A stretch of DNA of 64,000 nucleotides, from NCBI RefSeq assembly GCF_013035315.1, contig NZ_WQHP01000005.1, forward strand, positions 320,001 through 384,000. Reading direction: 5' to 3'. Positions 34,549 through 43,227 of this stretch are shown here, in pieces. The position numbers and the translations under genes are program-made. The notes under the pieces were generated by a model that saw nothing but the letters and a program-made list of their open reading frames with translations, was not told the origin of the DNA and ran no database searches. Source of the stretch: Ruegeria arenilitoris. GTDB taxonomy: Bacteria > Pseudomonadota > Alphaproteobacteria > Rhodobacterales > Rhodobacteraceae. Each line of letters begins with the position of its first letter. The first letter of the stretch is position 1.

Positions 34549-35709
34549 TTGACGAGTTCTATGAATTTCAAACAAGCCCGACGAGATGTCTTGATTTTCT
34601 CTCAACGCAAGTTGAACACAGGAATTTCACGCTGCTCTGGGTACGAATTCGAAGATGTGGTCGCCCAGGTCGAGGGCGCGGATATCTTTATGCCAGCCCG
34701 CGCCCAACAAACGCGCGTTCAGGTTAATCCCAAAAGATGGCTGTCTAAACATACGGGTCTTTTCAAATATTGGACATCTGGCGTGCCGAAGAAACGGCTT
34801 GAAAAAGACTATGATGTCTTTGTTTGCAATGTTCAAAAACCAATTGAGCTGCTTGCCTTGGATGCCATCCCGAATTGGCGCGAAAGAACGGGTGTAGCAA
34901 TCTGCGTTCTCGAAGAGGTCTGGGCTGCTGACGTCGCGCTTTATTCCCCTTTGATTAAATCCTTGTCCGAATTTGATCTGATAACCTGCGCGTTTGCCGA
35001 AACTTGCGAACTACTTCACCGCTTGACGGGTAAGCCCGTTATCCAAATGCCTGCAGCTGTAGACATGGTGCGATTTGCACCGGCTGCGTCACGTGTTGAA
35101 AGGCCTGTTGACGTCTATTCAATGGGTAGGCGGCGCCCAGAGCTGCATGAGAAGCTGGTAAAAGCAATGAAAGCCCGTGGCGGCTTCTACCTGTACGACA
35201 CGGCGACTAAACCTCCGGTCACCGAGCGGCAATCTGCGCACCGCGAACTACTGGCCAGTATCATCCAACACAGTAAACTTTTCGTAGTGGACATCGCAAA
35301 ATTTGGCCACAAGGACCAATGCTCAGGGCATCTCGCATGGGGCCCCCGACAAATCGAAGGAATGGCGGGCGGTGCAGTTCAGGTTGGATACGCCCCAGAA
35401 ACACCTGACTACTATCAGTACTTTGATTGGCCCGAAGCAGTGTTCCGTTTGCCTGAAGACTCGGACGAGGCCTTGGAAAGCCTTCTGGCGTTGCTGGACA
35501 ACCCAGCTGAACAACACCGTAGGCGGAAAATAAACTTCGCCAATTCGCTGCAAAGGCACGACTGGGTGCACCGCTGGGCTAGTGTATTGGAGTATTTGGA
35601 TCTGCCGGAAACCGTGGCCATGATAGATCGCCACAGTCGCCTGAATGACATGTCCCGACAGCTAGGTATAAGCCAGTCAGAACAGCCCGACCTCGAAACG
35701 ATTTCCTAA
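34549..35709 (+). CDS. Glycosyltransferase, GT-B type (GT1/GT4-like)
   Basis: 386 residues from a TTG chosen because AGGAG lies seven bases before it; the first ATG (34561) is 19 bases away from that site. The first half has a long Rossmann region (DVFVCNVQKPIELL, AICVLEEVWAADVAL), the second half VDVYSMGRRRPELHEKL and a C-terminal GT-B stretch (HLAWGPRQIEGMAGGAVQVGY, then FRLPEDSDEALESLLALL), which resembles the Glyco_trans_1_2 domain. Donor and acceptor are unknown. It follows rfbF by 157 bases and is convergent with ugd. Confidence 0.75.
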   Translation: MTSSMNFKQARRDVLIFSQRKLNTGISRCSGYEFEDVVAQVEGADIFMPARAQQTRVQVNPKRWLSKHTGLFKYWTSGVPKKRLEKDYDVFVCNVQKPIELLALDAIPNWRERTGVAICVLEEVWAADVALYSPLIKSLSEFDLITCAFAETCELLHRLTGKPVIQMPAAVDMVRFAPAASRVERPVDVYSMGRRRPELHEKLVKAMKARGGFYLYDTATKPPVTERQSAHRELLASIIQHSKLFVVDIAKFGHKDQCSGHLAWGPRQIEGMAGGAVQVGYAPETPDYYQYFDWPEAVFRLPEDSDEALESLLALLDNPAEQHRRRKINFANSLQRHDWVHRWASVLEYLDLPETVAMIDRHSRLNDMSRQLGISQSEQPDLETIS

Positions 35710-35875
35710 AACGACTTCAAGCCAAGCAGTTTCGGGCGTTTATTCACGATCCAAACTGTGGACTACTTTGCGTTCTAGGCAATAAGTACGGCCATATTCC
35801 CTTGGGAACCCTCTTGCGCTCTCGACTCTCTCTGGATCGGTTGTCCGGCCAAGTCGCCTTCAGCCGTTTGGGCGA

Positions 35876-37225
35876 TCAGCGTACCAAACCCTGCAGCCCA
35901 ATTCCTTCGTAATTCGCGACACTGTCTTTCGGGATCATCCGACGTCCGTCGATGACCAGCGGTTGTGGGACAAACGTTTTGACCAATTCGGGCAATTTTG
36001 AAAACTCGGGCCATCGGGTCACTATCATCACCGCGTCCGCACCTTCGATCGCCCGGCTCAGTTCGTCCTCATAAGCAATTGACTCGCTAAAATGAGCTTC
36101 AGCTTCGTGGCGCGCAACCGGATCATAGGCGACGACCTCAGCCTGTTCGGTCAGTAACTTGTGGACAATGGTCAAAGCTGGGCTTTCTCGGATATCATCA
36201 GTTCCCGGTTTAAAAGCCAGGCCCAAGACAGCAATCCGCTTGCCACGAAGGTCAGGGAAATGAGATTTCAATCGGTCCAGCATCTGGCCAGGTTGTTTAT
36301 TATTGGTCTGTATTACTGCATTCAGCAAAGGCATCGGAGATCCGGCGTTTTCTCCATACGCAATCAGCGCCTTTACATCTTTGGGGAAACAGCTGCCACC
36401 AAAACCGCAACCGGCCGCCAGATAAGTAATGAAGCCGGGCCAGATGCGCTCCGCGTTCTCCGGGAGGATAGGAGTAAACCGTTTGTCCAGATGCATACCC
36501 TCCATCGCCTCGACTACATCAACTCCCACATTGGCGCAGAGATTTCCGATCTCGTTCGAGAATGAGATCAAAGTCGCCAACAAAGAGTTCGCGGTGTATT
36601 TTATCATTTCCGCGGTAGCAGGGTTTGTCCTTACGATATCAACATTAGGAAAAACGGAGTAAAGCTCGTCCATCACGGCGATCGCACGGTCATCACCTCC
36701 GCCGATAACGATGCGGTCAGGATGCATAAAGTCCGTGATGGCTTCGCCCTCTTTGAGAAACTCTGGGTTCATGCCAATACCGAAATCTTGGCCCGCTCTT
36801 TTGCCCGAAGCCTCCTCCAGAATTGGCGTGACAACCGTGTCAGTTGTTCCCGGAACTACTGTGCTTTTTACCACTACGACGTGATAGGCATCCTTGTCCT
36901 TGATTACCTCACCAATCTGTCGCGACACGTCGCGGATATACCTCAGGTCGATTTCGTTGCCATCGAACGGCGTGCCAACAGCAATCAGCGAAATGTCCGA
37001 ATTCAAAACCGCATCGCGCAGATCTGTCGTTCCGTGCAGCGTTTGGCCTACAGTCTGGCACAAGAGATCTGCCAACCCGTCTTCGTGAATAGGTGGAGTG
37101 CAGGCGTTGATCTGATCTATTTTCTGCTGAACCGTATCGACACAGACCACGTCGTGACCCTTCATTGCCAGACAAGCGCCCGAGACCAACCCAACATATC
37201 CCGTTCCTATGACTGATACACGCAT
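35876..37225 (-). CDS. ugd: UDP-glucose 6-dehydrogenase
   Basis: 449 residues. The start ATG overlaps the stop of the upstream epimerase gene (ATGA) and gives MRVSVIGTGYVGLVSGACLA, the standard beginning. Catalytic parts are GMNPEFLKEGEAITDF, the region around AAGCGFGGSCFPKDV with the active-site cysteine, and AFKPGTDDIRESPAL. The enzyme oxidises UDP-glucose to UDP-glucuronate in the cytoplasm. Together with the next gene it makes UDP-glucuronate and a decarboxylated UDP-pentose for the polymer. Confidence 0.95.
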   Translation of the reverse strand: MRVSVIGTGYVGLVSGACLAMKGHDVVCVDTVQQKIDQINACTPPIHEDGLADLLCQTVGQTLHGTTDLRDAVLNSDISLIAVGTPFDGNEIDLRYIRDVSRQIGEVIKDKDAYHVVVVKSTVVPGTTDTVVTPILEEASGKRAGQDFGIGMNPEFLKEGEAITDFMHPDRIVIGGGDDRAIAVMDELYSVFPNVDIVRTNPATAEMIKYTANSLLATLISFSNEIGNLCANVGVDVVEAMEGMHLDKRFTPILPENAERIWPGFITYLAAGCGFGGSCFPKDVKALIAYGENAGSPMPLLNAVIQTNNKQPGQMLDRLKSHFPDLRGKRIAVLGLAFKPGTDDIRESPALTIVHKLLTEQAEVVAYDPVARHEAEAHFSESIAYEDELSRAIEGADAVMIVTRWPEFSKLPELVKTFVPQPLVIDGRRMIPKDSVANYEGIGLQGLVR

Positions 37226-38334
37226 CACATATCCTCTGCGTCTCGGTTGCCGCTGTACCAAATCATTGCCCGACGCAGCCCCTCGTCCATTCCGATCTCT
37301 GGGTCGTAGCCAATATCGGACCGGGCTTTAGCGATGACCGGGCAGCGACGATTGGGATTGTCGACAAGGTAGTCTTTGTCTTCCGAGACTTGAAAAACCG
37401 CTTTGCCCTGATAGCCGAATTCATCGCGGGCAATTGCAATAACACGCTCGGCCAAATTAGCCATAGAGATTTCGGGGTCTTCAATACCAATGTTGTAGGC
37501 TTCGCCCGGCTTTCCGTTCAACAGAATCTTGTAATAACCGCAGACGGCATCCGCGACATAGCAAAATGTCCGAGTGGGCGCGCCATCGCTGAACATCACG
37601 ATATCGCGTTCAGCAAAGATATCGCGGGCAAAATCCGGCAGCACTCGGCGGTCCGAAATTTTCAGGCCTGGGCCGTAGTTATTGAACGGGCGCGCTATCG
37701 TGATCGGCAGATCGTGTTGTTGGGCGAACACTACGCAAAGCGTTTCGCCGTATCGCTTGGACTCGTCATAGCAAGCCCTCGGGCCAGTGCACGACACATT
37801 TCCCCGGTAAGTTTCCGGAGTTGGAATGCTTTCGGGGGTTGGGTCACCGTAGATTTCGGATGTTGAAAAAAAAAGAAAACCTTTGATCGGTTTTTCTTTT
37901 GAATGCTGCGCTAAAGCGTAGTCCAACATATACCGCAATCCACCAACATTGGCGTCCATCGTCTTCAGCGCGTGTTGGCGGTAATAGATTGGCGAAGCGA
38001 TCGAGGCCGCGTGGATGATGTAATCGAAATCGGCCATGTTGTCCGGCAACGGTTCCGTAATGTCATGGGTGACCAGCGTGAGGTTGTCATCATCCTGTAT
38101 GGACTTCAGCCAATCCGGTACACCGCGCATGTAATTGTCAAACACAGTTATCTTGATCGGTGCTTGACCCGAAACGTTGTTCCAATGGACCACGGATTGC
38201 ACCAAATAATACCCCAAAAAGCCAGCCCCTCCGATAATCAAAAGGCTTCGGCCTGACATGGTTTCAAATTCTGGTCCAAGCTTGGAAGCGATATATTCCA
38301 AATCGGTGGAGACAACTTCTTGAGCGGTTTTCAC
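37225..38334 (-). CDS. UDP-glucuronate decarboxylase-like NAD-dependent epimerase/dehydratase
   Basis: 369 residues from a GTG at 38334 (lead GAGAGAAG); a longer frame to 38490 exists but its extra 52 residues do not look like the family. LLIIGGAGFLGYYLVQ is the NAD motif, FFSTSEIYGDP and GPRACYDESKRYGE hold the S/YxxxK active site, and the latter is the hallmark of UDP-xylose synthases. It should decarboxylate UDP-glucuronate to UDP-xylose or a 4-keto-pentose. A run of nine T (coding strand) lies in the codons for FLFF. ATGA overlap couples it to ugd. Confidence 0.82.
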   Translation of the reverse strand: MKTAQEVVSTDLEYIASKLGPEFETMSGRSLLIIGGAGFLGYYLVQSVVHWNNVSGQAPIKITVFDNYMRGVPDWLKSIQDDDNLTLVTHDITEPLPDNMADFDYIIHAASIASPIYYRQHALKTMDANVGGLRYMLDYALAQHSKEKPIKGFLFFSTSEIYGDPTPESIPTPETYRGNVSCTGPRACYDESKRYGETLCVVFAQQHDLPITIARPFNNYGPGLKISDRRVLPDFARDIFAERDIVMFSDGAPTRTFCYVADAVCGYYKILLNGKPGEAYNIGIEDPEISMANLAERVIAIARDEFGYQGKAVFQVSEDKDYLVDNPNRRCPVIAKARSDIGYDPEIGMDEGLRRAMIWYSGNRDAEDM

Positions 38335-38645
38335 GAGGCTTCTCTCTACAAACTCAATGACTGGTAATACGGCACTTTGAAACTCGCGATGAACACAACG
38401 CTGCCTACTGAAGGCAAGCTCTTTCTGGTTCGAAGTCTTGAAACCAAACGGAGACCTGGGTTGGTGTCGACTGTATTCAAATTGATTCACCGAAGAAAAA
38501 GTTTCATTTTGATCTTAGCATGCACCGCTGTGGATGAGCCAAAGATCGTTTAGTGAATTTAACTTGCAAACCCGCCAAGCCAAACGGATTGTTTGCTGCA
38601 ACTATCCAAATTCCATTGCTGCAACTTGGGTTTTTACCTGGAAGG
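38335..38645. other. Spacer between SDR and decarboxylase genes (311 bases)
   Basis: Nothing clear beyond an open frame that would extend the decarboxylase upstream to 38490. A short stem (GGCTA/TAGCC) overlaps the SDR stop codon. Confidence 0.35.
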
Positions 38646-39344
38646 CTAGAACTTTTTAGCCGGGCGCACATGAATGTCGGTCACTTCCGCTGTGTTTGCC
38701 GACGACAAAGATTGAAGCACAATCTGCGATATATCATCCGGTTGCAGCAGAAGGTCTGGATTATAAGCTCGGTTCTCTTCTGCGAAAATACCTTGCTGCA
38801 TGGCACTTGCCGTTCGCCCAGGAAAGACGCTTAAGACACGGACGCCGACCGGGTTCAACTCATCACGCAAGGAGTCGGCAAAGGCTTTGAGCGCGTATTT
38901 GCTGGCTGAATAGGCGCCAGTGCCACCTCGGGCGTTGTTCCAAATCGATGAGTTCAAAAAAACTACCGATCCTTGTCGGGCTGATAGCGCGCGCGATAAC
39001 GCCTTCGTTAGAACCCAAGGCGCGCGCATATTTATTCTCCACATTCGGTCAAAATCCGTGATCGGCGCGCGCGCAACGGTGCCCATGGCAAAGTCGCCAG
39101 CGGCGTGAACAAGTATATCAAGCTCATCGATAGAGGATGCAATTTGGTTGGCAGCAGCTTCCATCGCCCTGTCATCGGAGAGGTCAACTTTATGCCAGGT
39201 AAGTCGATCACTCTGTTTCGTTTTACGCGACAATGCATGAACTTCGGCACCTTCGGCCACCAAAGCCTCGGAAATTGCGCCGCCGATTCCACCGCTTGCC
39301 CCTGTAACCAAGGCAACTTGCGACTCAAATCGAGCCAACCTCAT
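38646..39344 (-). CDS. Short-chain dehydrogenase/reductase of the polysaccharide locus
   Basis: 232 residues of classical SDR: VTGASGGIGGAISEAL, LVHAAGDFA, an active-site serine in VVFLNSSIWN, and YSASKYALKAF as YxxxK. It joins the upstream DUF4910 gene by an ATGA overlap. It probably reduces a keto-sugar or related intermediate, inferred from neighbours. It is the last gene of a run starting with the C-methyltransferase. Confidence 0.87.
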   Translation of the reverse strand: MRLARFESQVALVTGASGGIGGAISEALVAEGAEVHALSRKTKQSDRLTWHKVDLSDDRAMEAAANQIASSIDELDILVHAAGDFAMGTVARAPITDFDRMWRINMRAPWVLTKALSRALSARQGSVVFLNSSIWNNARGGTGAYSASKYALKAFADSLRDELNPVGVRVLSVFPGRTASAMQQGIFAEENRAYNPDLLLQPDDISQIVLQSLSSANTAEVTDIHVRPAKKF

Positions 39345-40639
39345 GACGCGACTACCAACAAACCATGTTGCCGTAAAATTTCAGCCGCATCCGCCACACG
39401 ATCAAACCCAAGTTGAGATCGCTCCGCGATATCCAAAAGACTGTGATCTCCGTCCGAGTAGTTCAGTACCCAAAGCAACGCCATCTGCTGTTCCTTGGAA
39501 TCCGATCTGCCGCCAATTGCGTCATACAACCCGCGTCGTCCCAGCATCGGTTCCCCTTTCGGGTTGAGGTTCATGAACTTTTTGTCACGCTCAAGGATAT
39601 CGATTACCTTCTCCAACCGGGTCAACGAGTCTTCCAACGCCTCCGGTCTGACGAATTCGGGATTGTCCGCCGAGGTATGATACTCTTGGAAACTGGCATA
39701 TGGCGTTCGGGAAAAACAGCCCATCGGCATGTCAAAGCCCGGCGAACAAAACTGCCTTTCGTCATAACCATAGGGCTCGAATTCCAGCATTTTGTGATCC
39801 GGTTGATCCTGAATCACCAATCTGACTGCCCGGTTGATTTCTGTGTCATCTCGGCGGCTTTTCTTGTAATGAATCGCCCCCGGATCGCCGAGGTTTGCCA
39901 GCACTAGGCCATGCTTGACCCGGTCAACGGTTGCAGTGTTGCGCGCGAGCCAAGTGATCGAGCCAATTGTGGCGGGGATAAACAGAACACGGATTGTGTG
40001 CTGCGGCTGCGGCCCTTCCAATAGTCGACGTGCAAGTTCAGTCGCAACCACAATCGAAGATAGGTTGTCATTAGCCAAAGAGGGATGGCAAATGTGGGCC
40101 GACAGCAGAATTTCATCCGTCGTTTGCCCTGGTATTATACACTCAGCGTAGGTGAGAGATCCGTCCTCAAGCGTCGCGTCCACGACGACCTCATATTCCC
40201 CTTCCTGCATGGCCTCAAGGTCACGGTGCGGCAGGCAAAAACCCCAGTTGTCCGCGTAGTACCCGGTTCTATACGGAATCCATTCGGGATTCGAAGGATC
40301 CGAATGCAGGTGTGGCTTAAGTTCCGACAGTGACATGCGGGTGTGCACAGGACGACTATAGCTTACGATATGCAGATTGTGCTTTTGGAAATCGATCACT
40401 CTGTTCCCGGAGGCATCAGCAACCCAAGCGTCGCGAATGGTCCATTCCTTTGGGACATGCCAATCCAGAACGGGCTCGCCTGAAGGGACCTCGGTGACGG
40501 AAAGTGGAATATGCTCGCCTATCAGCGAAATCGTTTCGCGTACACCTGGGCCCGTGATTGAACGGCATATTGGATATAGGCGAACGAGTTGAGAATGAAG
40601 CAACTCCCCGACTGGAGTATCCGTGCGCTCCGCCATCAT
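39341..40639 (-). CDS. DUF4910-family peptidase-like protein
   Basis: 432 residues from a double ATG that follows the methyltransferase stop by two bases. LLSAHICHPSLANDNLSS resembles a zinc-peptidase metal site (H and D), LVLANLGDP and EYHTSADNPEF add further candidate ligands, and the last 60 residues (QMALLWVLNYSDGDHSLLDIAERSQ to the end) look like a winged helix. The family resembles M28 aminopeptidases but recurs in polysaccharide loci with sugar methyltransferases; its reaction is unknown. An amide-type hydrolysis on a modified sugar is one possibility. Confidence 0.8.
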   Translation of the reverse strand: MMAERTDTPVGELLHSQLVRLYPICRSITGPGVRETISLIGEHIPLSVTEVPSGEPVLDWHVPKEWTIRDAWVADASGNRVIDFQKHNLHIVSYSRPVHTRMSLSELKPHLHSDPSNPEWIPYRTGYYADNWGFCLPHRDLEAMQEGEYEVVVDATLEDGSLTYAECIIPGQTTDEILLSAHICHPSLANDNLSSIVVATELARRLLEGPQPQHTIRVLFIPATIGSITWLARNTATVDRVKHGLVLANLGDPGAIHYKKSRRDDTEINRAVRLVIQDQPDHKMLEFEPYGYDERQFCSPGFDMPMGCFSRTPYASFQEYHTSADNPEFVRPEALEDSLTRLEKVIDILERDKKFMNLNPKGEPMLGRRGLYDAIGGRSDSKEQQMALLWVLNYSDGDHSLLDIAERSQLGFDRVADAAEILRQHGLLVVAS

Positions 40640-40641
40640 CA

Positions 40642-41910
40642 CTACTCTAAGACCCTTACTTCGGGCAATGGAACAACAAATCTTCCGCCCCATTCGACTA
40701 TGCCCTTCATCGAGTCCATGATCTCTTCTTTGATGTTCCACGGAAGGATCAGCACATAATCGGGCCGAGTCTCGAAAATCTTATCAGGCGCGTGGATCGG
40801 AATACGTGTTCCTGGCAGCAACTTGCCCATTTTGGCAGTGCTCACATCTACGGTGTACTCAAGAAGATCCGTCTTGACGCCACAAAAGTTCAATAGGGTG
40901 TTTCCCTTGGCCGGGGCTCCGTACCCGACGACGGTTTTTCCAGCTTCCTGTGCGTCCATCAGGAACCTCAACAGATCCCGCTTTGATTTGTGAACGTGTT
41001 TCGCGTAGTCCCGGTATCGATTGAGCGACGTTAATCCCTCAGCCACTTCGCGAACTTCAAGTTCGGCCACGGATGGCAACACCGGATGATGGGTATCCAC
41101 GTCCTCCGTACGGCAGGCGAACACTCTCAACGACCCACCTTGTGGCGCGATCTCTTGCACCTCGAAGACCTTGAGCTTGTGGCGTTCAAAAATCTCCCGA
41201 ACTGCAATCAATGAGAGGTAGGAATAATGCTCGTGATAGATCGTGTCGTAATAGTTCTTTTCGATCAGATTCAGCAGATGCGGGAACTCCATCGTAAGCA
41301 CCCCGCCCTCTGCCAGGGCGGGATGGAAGCCGCTCACAAAATCGTCAATGTCCGGGACATGGGCCAGTACATTTGCACCGTGAAGAAGTTTAGCCTGCAG
41401 GCCTTCGCTTTGCAGCCACTTACCAGTTTCACGGCCGAAAAAGCGAATTTCCGTTGGCAAACCGTTTTCGCGCGCGACCTTTGCGACTCCTGCTGATGGC
41501 TCGATCCCCAGCGTAGGTACGCCATTTGCGTGAAAATACTGAAGCAGATAGCCGTCGTTGCTTGCGATCTCGACAACCCGGTGTTCCGGGCCGATCCCAA
41601 ATCGTTCGGTCATCTCGGCGACATAGCCCTTTGCGTGACTCAGAATCGTCGACGAGAAGGACGAGAAATAAGCATAATCCTCATTGAATATGGTTTCGCG
41701 CTGTTCGACAGCTGGCAACTGGACCAGCCAACAGTGTGGGCAAACATATGCATGAAGCGAATAAAATGGCTCTGGCTCGAGAATTCTGGACGGATCTACG
41801 TACGAATTCGCTAGGGGCGTAGCGCCCAGATCGACAAATGTTTCGGCTAAACCTTTGCCGCAACCTCGGCACGAAAGCTTGCCGTTCTTTGGAAAAACCT
41901 GATCAGGCAT
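40642..41910 (-). CDS. SAM-dependent sugar C-methyltransferase with zinc-binding N-terminus
   Basis: 422 residues. CRGCG at about 13-17 and CPHC at about 56-59 form the N-terminal zinc site of the TylCIII/NovU type. VEIASNDGYLLQYF is the SAM loop and MEFPHLLNLIEKNYYDTIYHEHYSYLSL the catalytic region with Y-H-E-H. The C-terminal third (VGYGAPAKGNTLLNFC and onward) is the C-methyltransferase tail. Such enzymes add a methyl to C3 or C5 of NDP-4-keto sugars. With the cytidylyltransferase it suggests a branched CDP-sugar; the donor nucleotide here is inferred. Confidence 0.88.
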   Translation of the reverse strand: MPDQVFPKNGKLSCRGCGKGLAETFVDLGATPLANSYVDPSRILEPEPFYSLHAYVCPHCWLVQLPAVEQRETIFNEDYAYFSSFSSTILSHAKGYVAEMTERFGIGPEHRVVEIASNDGYLLQYFHANGVPTLGIEPSAGVAKVARENGLPTEIRFFGRETGKWLQSEGLQAKLLHGANVLAHVPDIDDFVSGFHPALAEGGVLTMEFPHLLNLIEKNYYDTIYHEHYSYLSLIAVREIFERHKLKVFEVQEIAPQGGSLRVFACRTEDVDTHHPVLPSVAELEVREVAEGLTSLNRYRDYAKHVHKSKRDLLRFLMDAQEAGKTVVGYGAPAKGNTLLNFCGVKTDLLEYTVDVSTAKMGKLLPGTRIPIHAPDKIFETRPDYVLILPWNIKEEIMDSMKGIVEWGGRFVVPLPEVRVLE

Positions 41911-42339
41911 AACAACATTCAAAACAATGAACAAACACGAAATTGGTAGCATGGATGGAACGTCACCCAAAGCCATTTTTCCTGACCAGTTAGACTCTCA
42001 GGTAGTCAATCAAACCTAAGTATCGGTTTCATTGATCTGAAAAAAATGAGGCATAGGAAACAGCTGGTCACCGCTTGTTTCTGGCTTTTCAAGATTAGTC
42101 AGGAATCATCGGCGCTTAGCGTTCTGGCCCTTAGACCGGTTTTAGTACCTGCGCTATGGTTGAAAATCACAACGTCAGAGCGCAAAGAATTGCGCATCGG
42201 GTTTCGGCCAAACCCACCAAGTATGCACGCTCCCGGTTCAAAAAACGCAATTGTATCGGGCATGCCTTATTGTTTGCAAAAGTTTGACAATAAGGACATC
42301 AGAAGTGTCGGAACGGCCGAGTAGCTTGACGCGCTCAAT
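41911..42339. other. Spacer downstream of the TIM-barrel-like gene (429 bases)
   Basis: No gene is recognised. It holds a hairpin at 42265-42295 (listed separately); the left end must contain the methyltransferase promoter and leader. Confidence 0.4.
42265..42295 (-). terminator. Hairpin downstream of the TIM-barrel-like gene
   Basis: CCTTATTGT and ACAATAAGG pair over nine bases, with CAAA/TTTG able to extend the stem inside the loop. It is 45 bases past the stop of the leftward gene. No T tract follows, so it may terminate poorly or protect the transcript end. Confidence 0.4.
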
Positions 42340-43215
42340 TCAAGCATTGCGTCGCCCGCCAATGTATTTGTCAACCAACGCCTTTGTCCCACGAATATTT
42401 CCCGCGCTTGAAGCCCCAAACACAATCGATTCAACGCCCGGGAGCTCTGATATCCAGTGGATTGCTTCATCTGCTGGGATCGCCCCAGAGGCATAAACAG
42501 ACATAGCGACAGCCCGCACACGTCCGGATTTCAATGCTTCAAGATAGGCATCATATCCGCCAGACATACGGAAGCCGATCTTGTTGATATTCGAACAGAT
42601 TATTGGGCGTTCAATGCCCTGCTTTTCTAGTATATCAAGAAGCAGGGGCATGTTCATTGTGATATAAGCAGGCTCAGCGCCGTATTTCTCTTGGATGTGA
42701 TCGTGGAAAATTCGGAAAGCCCGATGGAACCCCACGCCAATCAACAAATCAGCAAAGACGTTCTGTATGAAAACAACAGGAGTTTTTGCTCCAGTGAACA
42801 TCTTCATCTCCATATCAATCATTGCCCTGGCGATGCCATCCATTTCTTTTGAAGCTAGGGCTTTTGTCCCCGCAAGCGCGGTTGCAAACAGACCATCATT
42901 AGGCATGAGGTATCTTATGGCCCCCAACATACCGTGGTCAGTTACGGCGTTGGCGTATTTATGCGCGTAGGGCATACAGGGGTAGAACTGGAAATCGCTG
43001 TAACGAACGGGATCGGCTCGAACACGATCAGCTACTTCTGAAATCTGATCGTGGGTCGTACACATGAAAGTGCGAATACCCGCATCATAGGCGACATCCA
43101 GAACATCCATAATCGCGTCAGTTCTCTGAAAACGCATTGCTTGCGATCGCGCTTTTTCTTCGGACATGTGGTTGACGCCAAAAAACTGATTATCGCCGAA
43201 AAGCAACTTATCCAC
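42340..43215 (-). CDS. Unknown protein, possibly TIM-barrel of aldo/keto reductase type
   Basis: 291 residues from a GTG with AAGGAG eight bases upstream (the ATG nearby is out of frame). I recognise no named family. KLLFGDNQFFGVNH at the start, GIRTFMCTTHDQI, then YITMNMPLLLDIL and the end VESIVFGASSAGNIRGTKALVDKYI recall the strand-helix pattern and C-terminal FGASS of aldo/keto reductases, but the catalytic tyrosine-lysine set is not evident. It sits 12 bases behind the Gfo/Idh gene, so a sugar-related role is likely. Confidence 0.7.
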   Translation of the reverse strand: MDKLLFGDNQFFGVNHMSEEKARSQAMRFQRTDAIMDVLDVAYDAGIRTFMCTTHDQISEVADRVRADPVRYSDFQFYPCMPYAHKYANAVTDHGMLGAIRYLMPNDGLFATALAGTKALASKEMDGIARAMIDMEMKMFTGAKTPVVFIQNVFADLLIGVGFHRAFRIFHDHIQEKYGAEPAYITMNMPLLLDILEKQGIERPIICSNINKIGFRMSGGYDAYLEALKSGRVRAVAMSVYASGAIPADEAIHWISELPGVESIVFGASSAGNIRGTKALVDKYIGGRRNA

Positions 43216-43227
43216 GTCATGCACTCC

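Noticed and set aside
34147-34605. Minus-strand open frame overlapping the end of rfbF
   Set aside because: No family resemblance, overlaps two real genes and lacks a ribosome site.
42310-42340. GGCCGAGT-like string resembling a tRNA-Ser D-arm
   Set aside because: No anticodon arm or T-arm follows and the acceptor stem does not pair.
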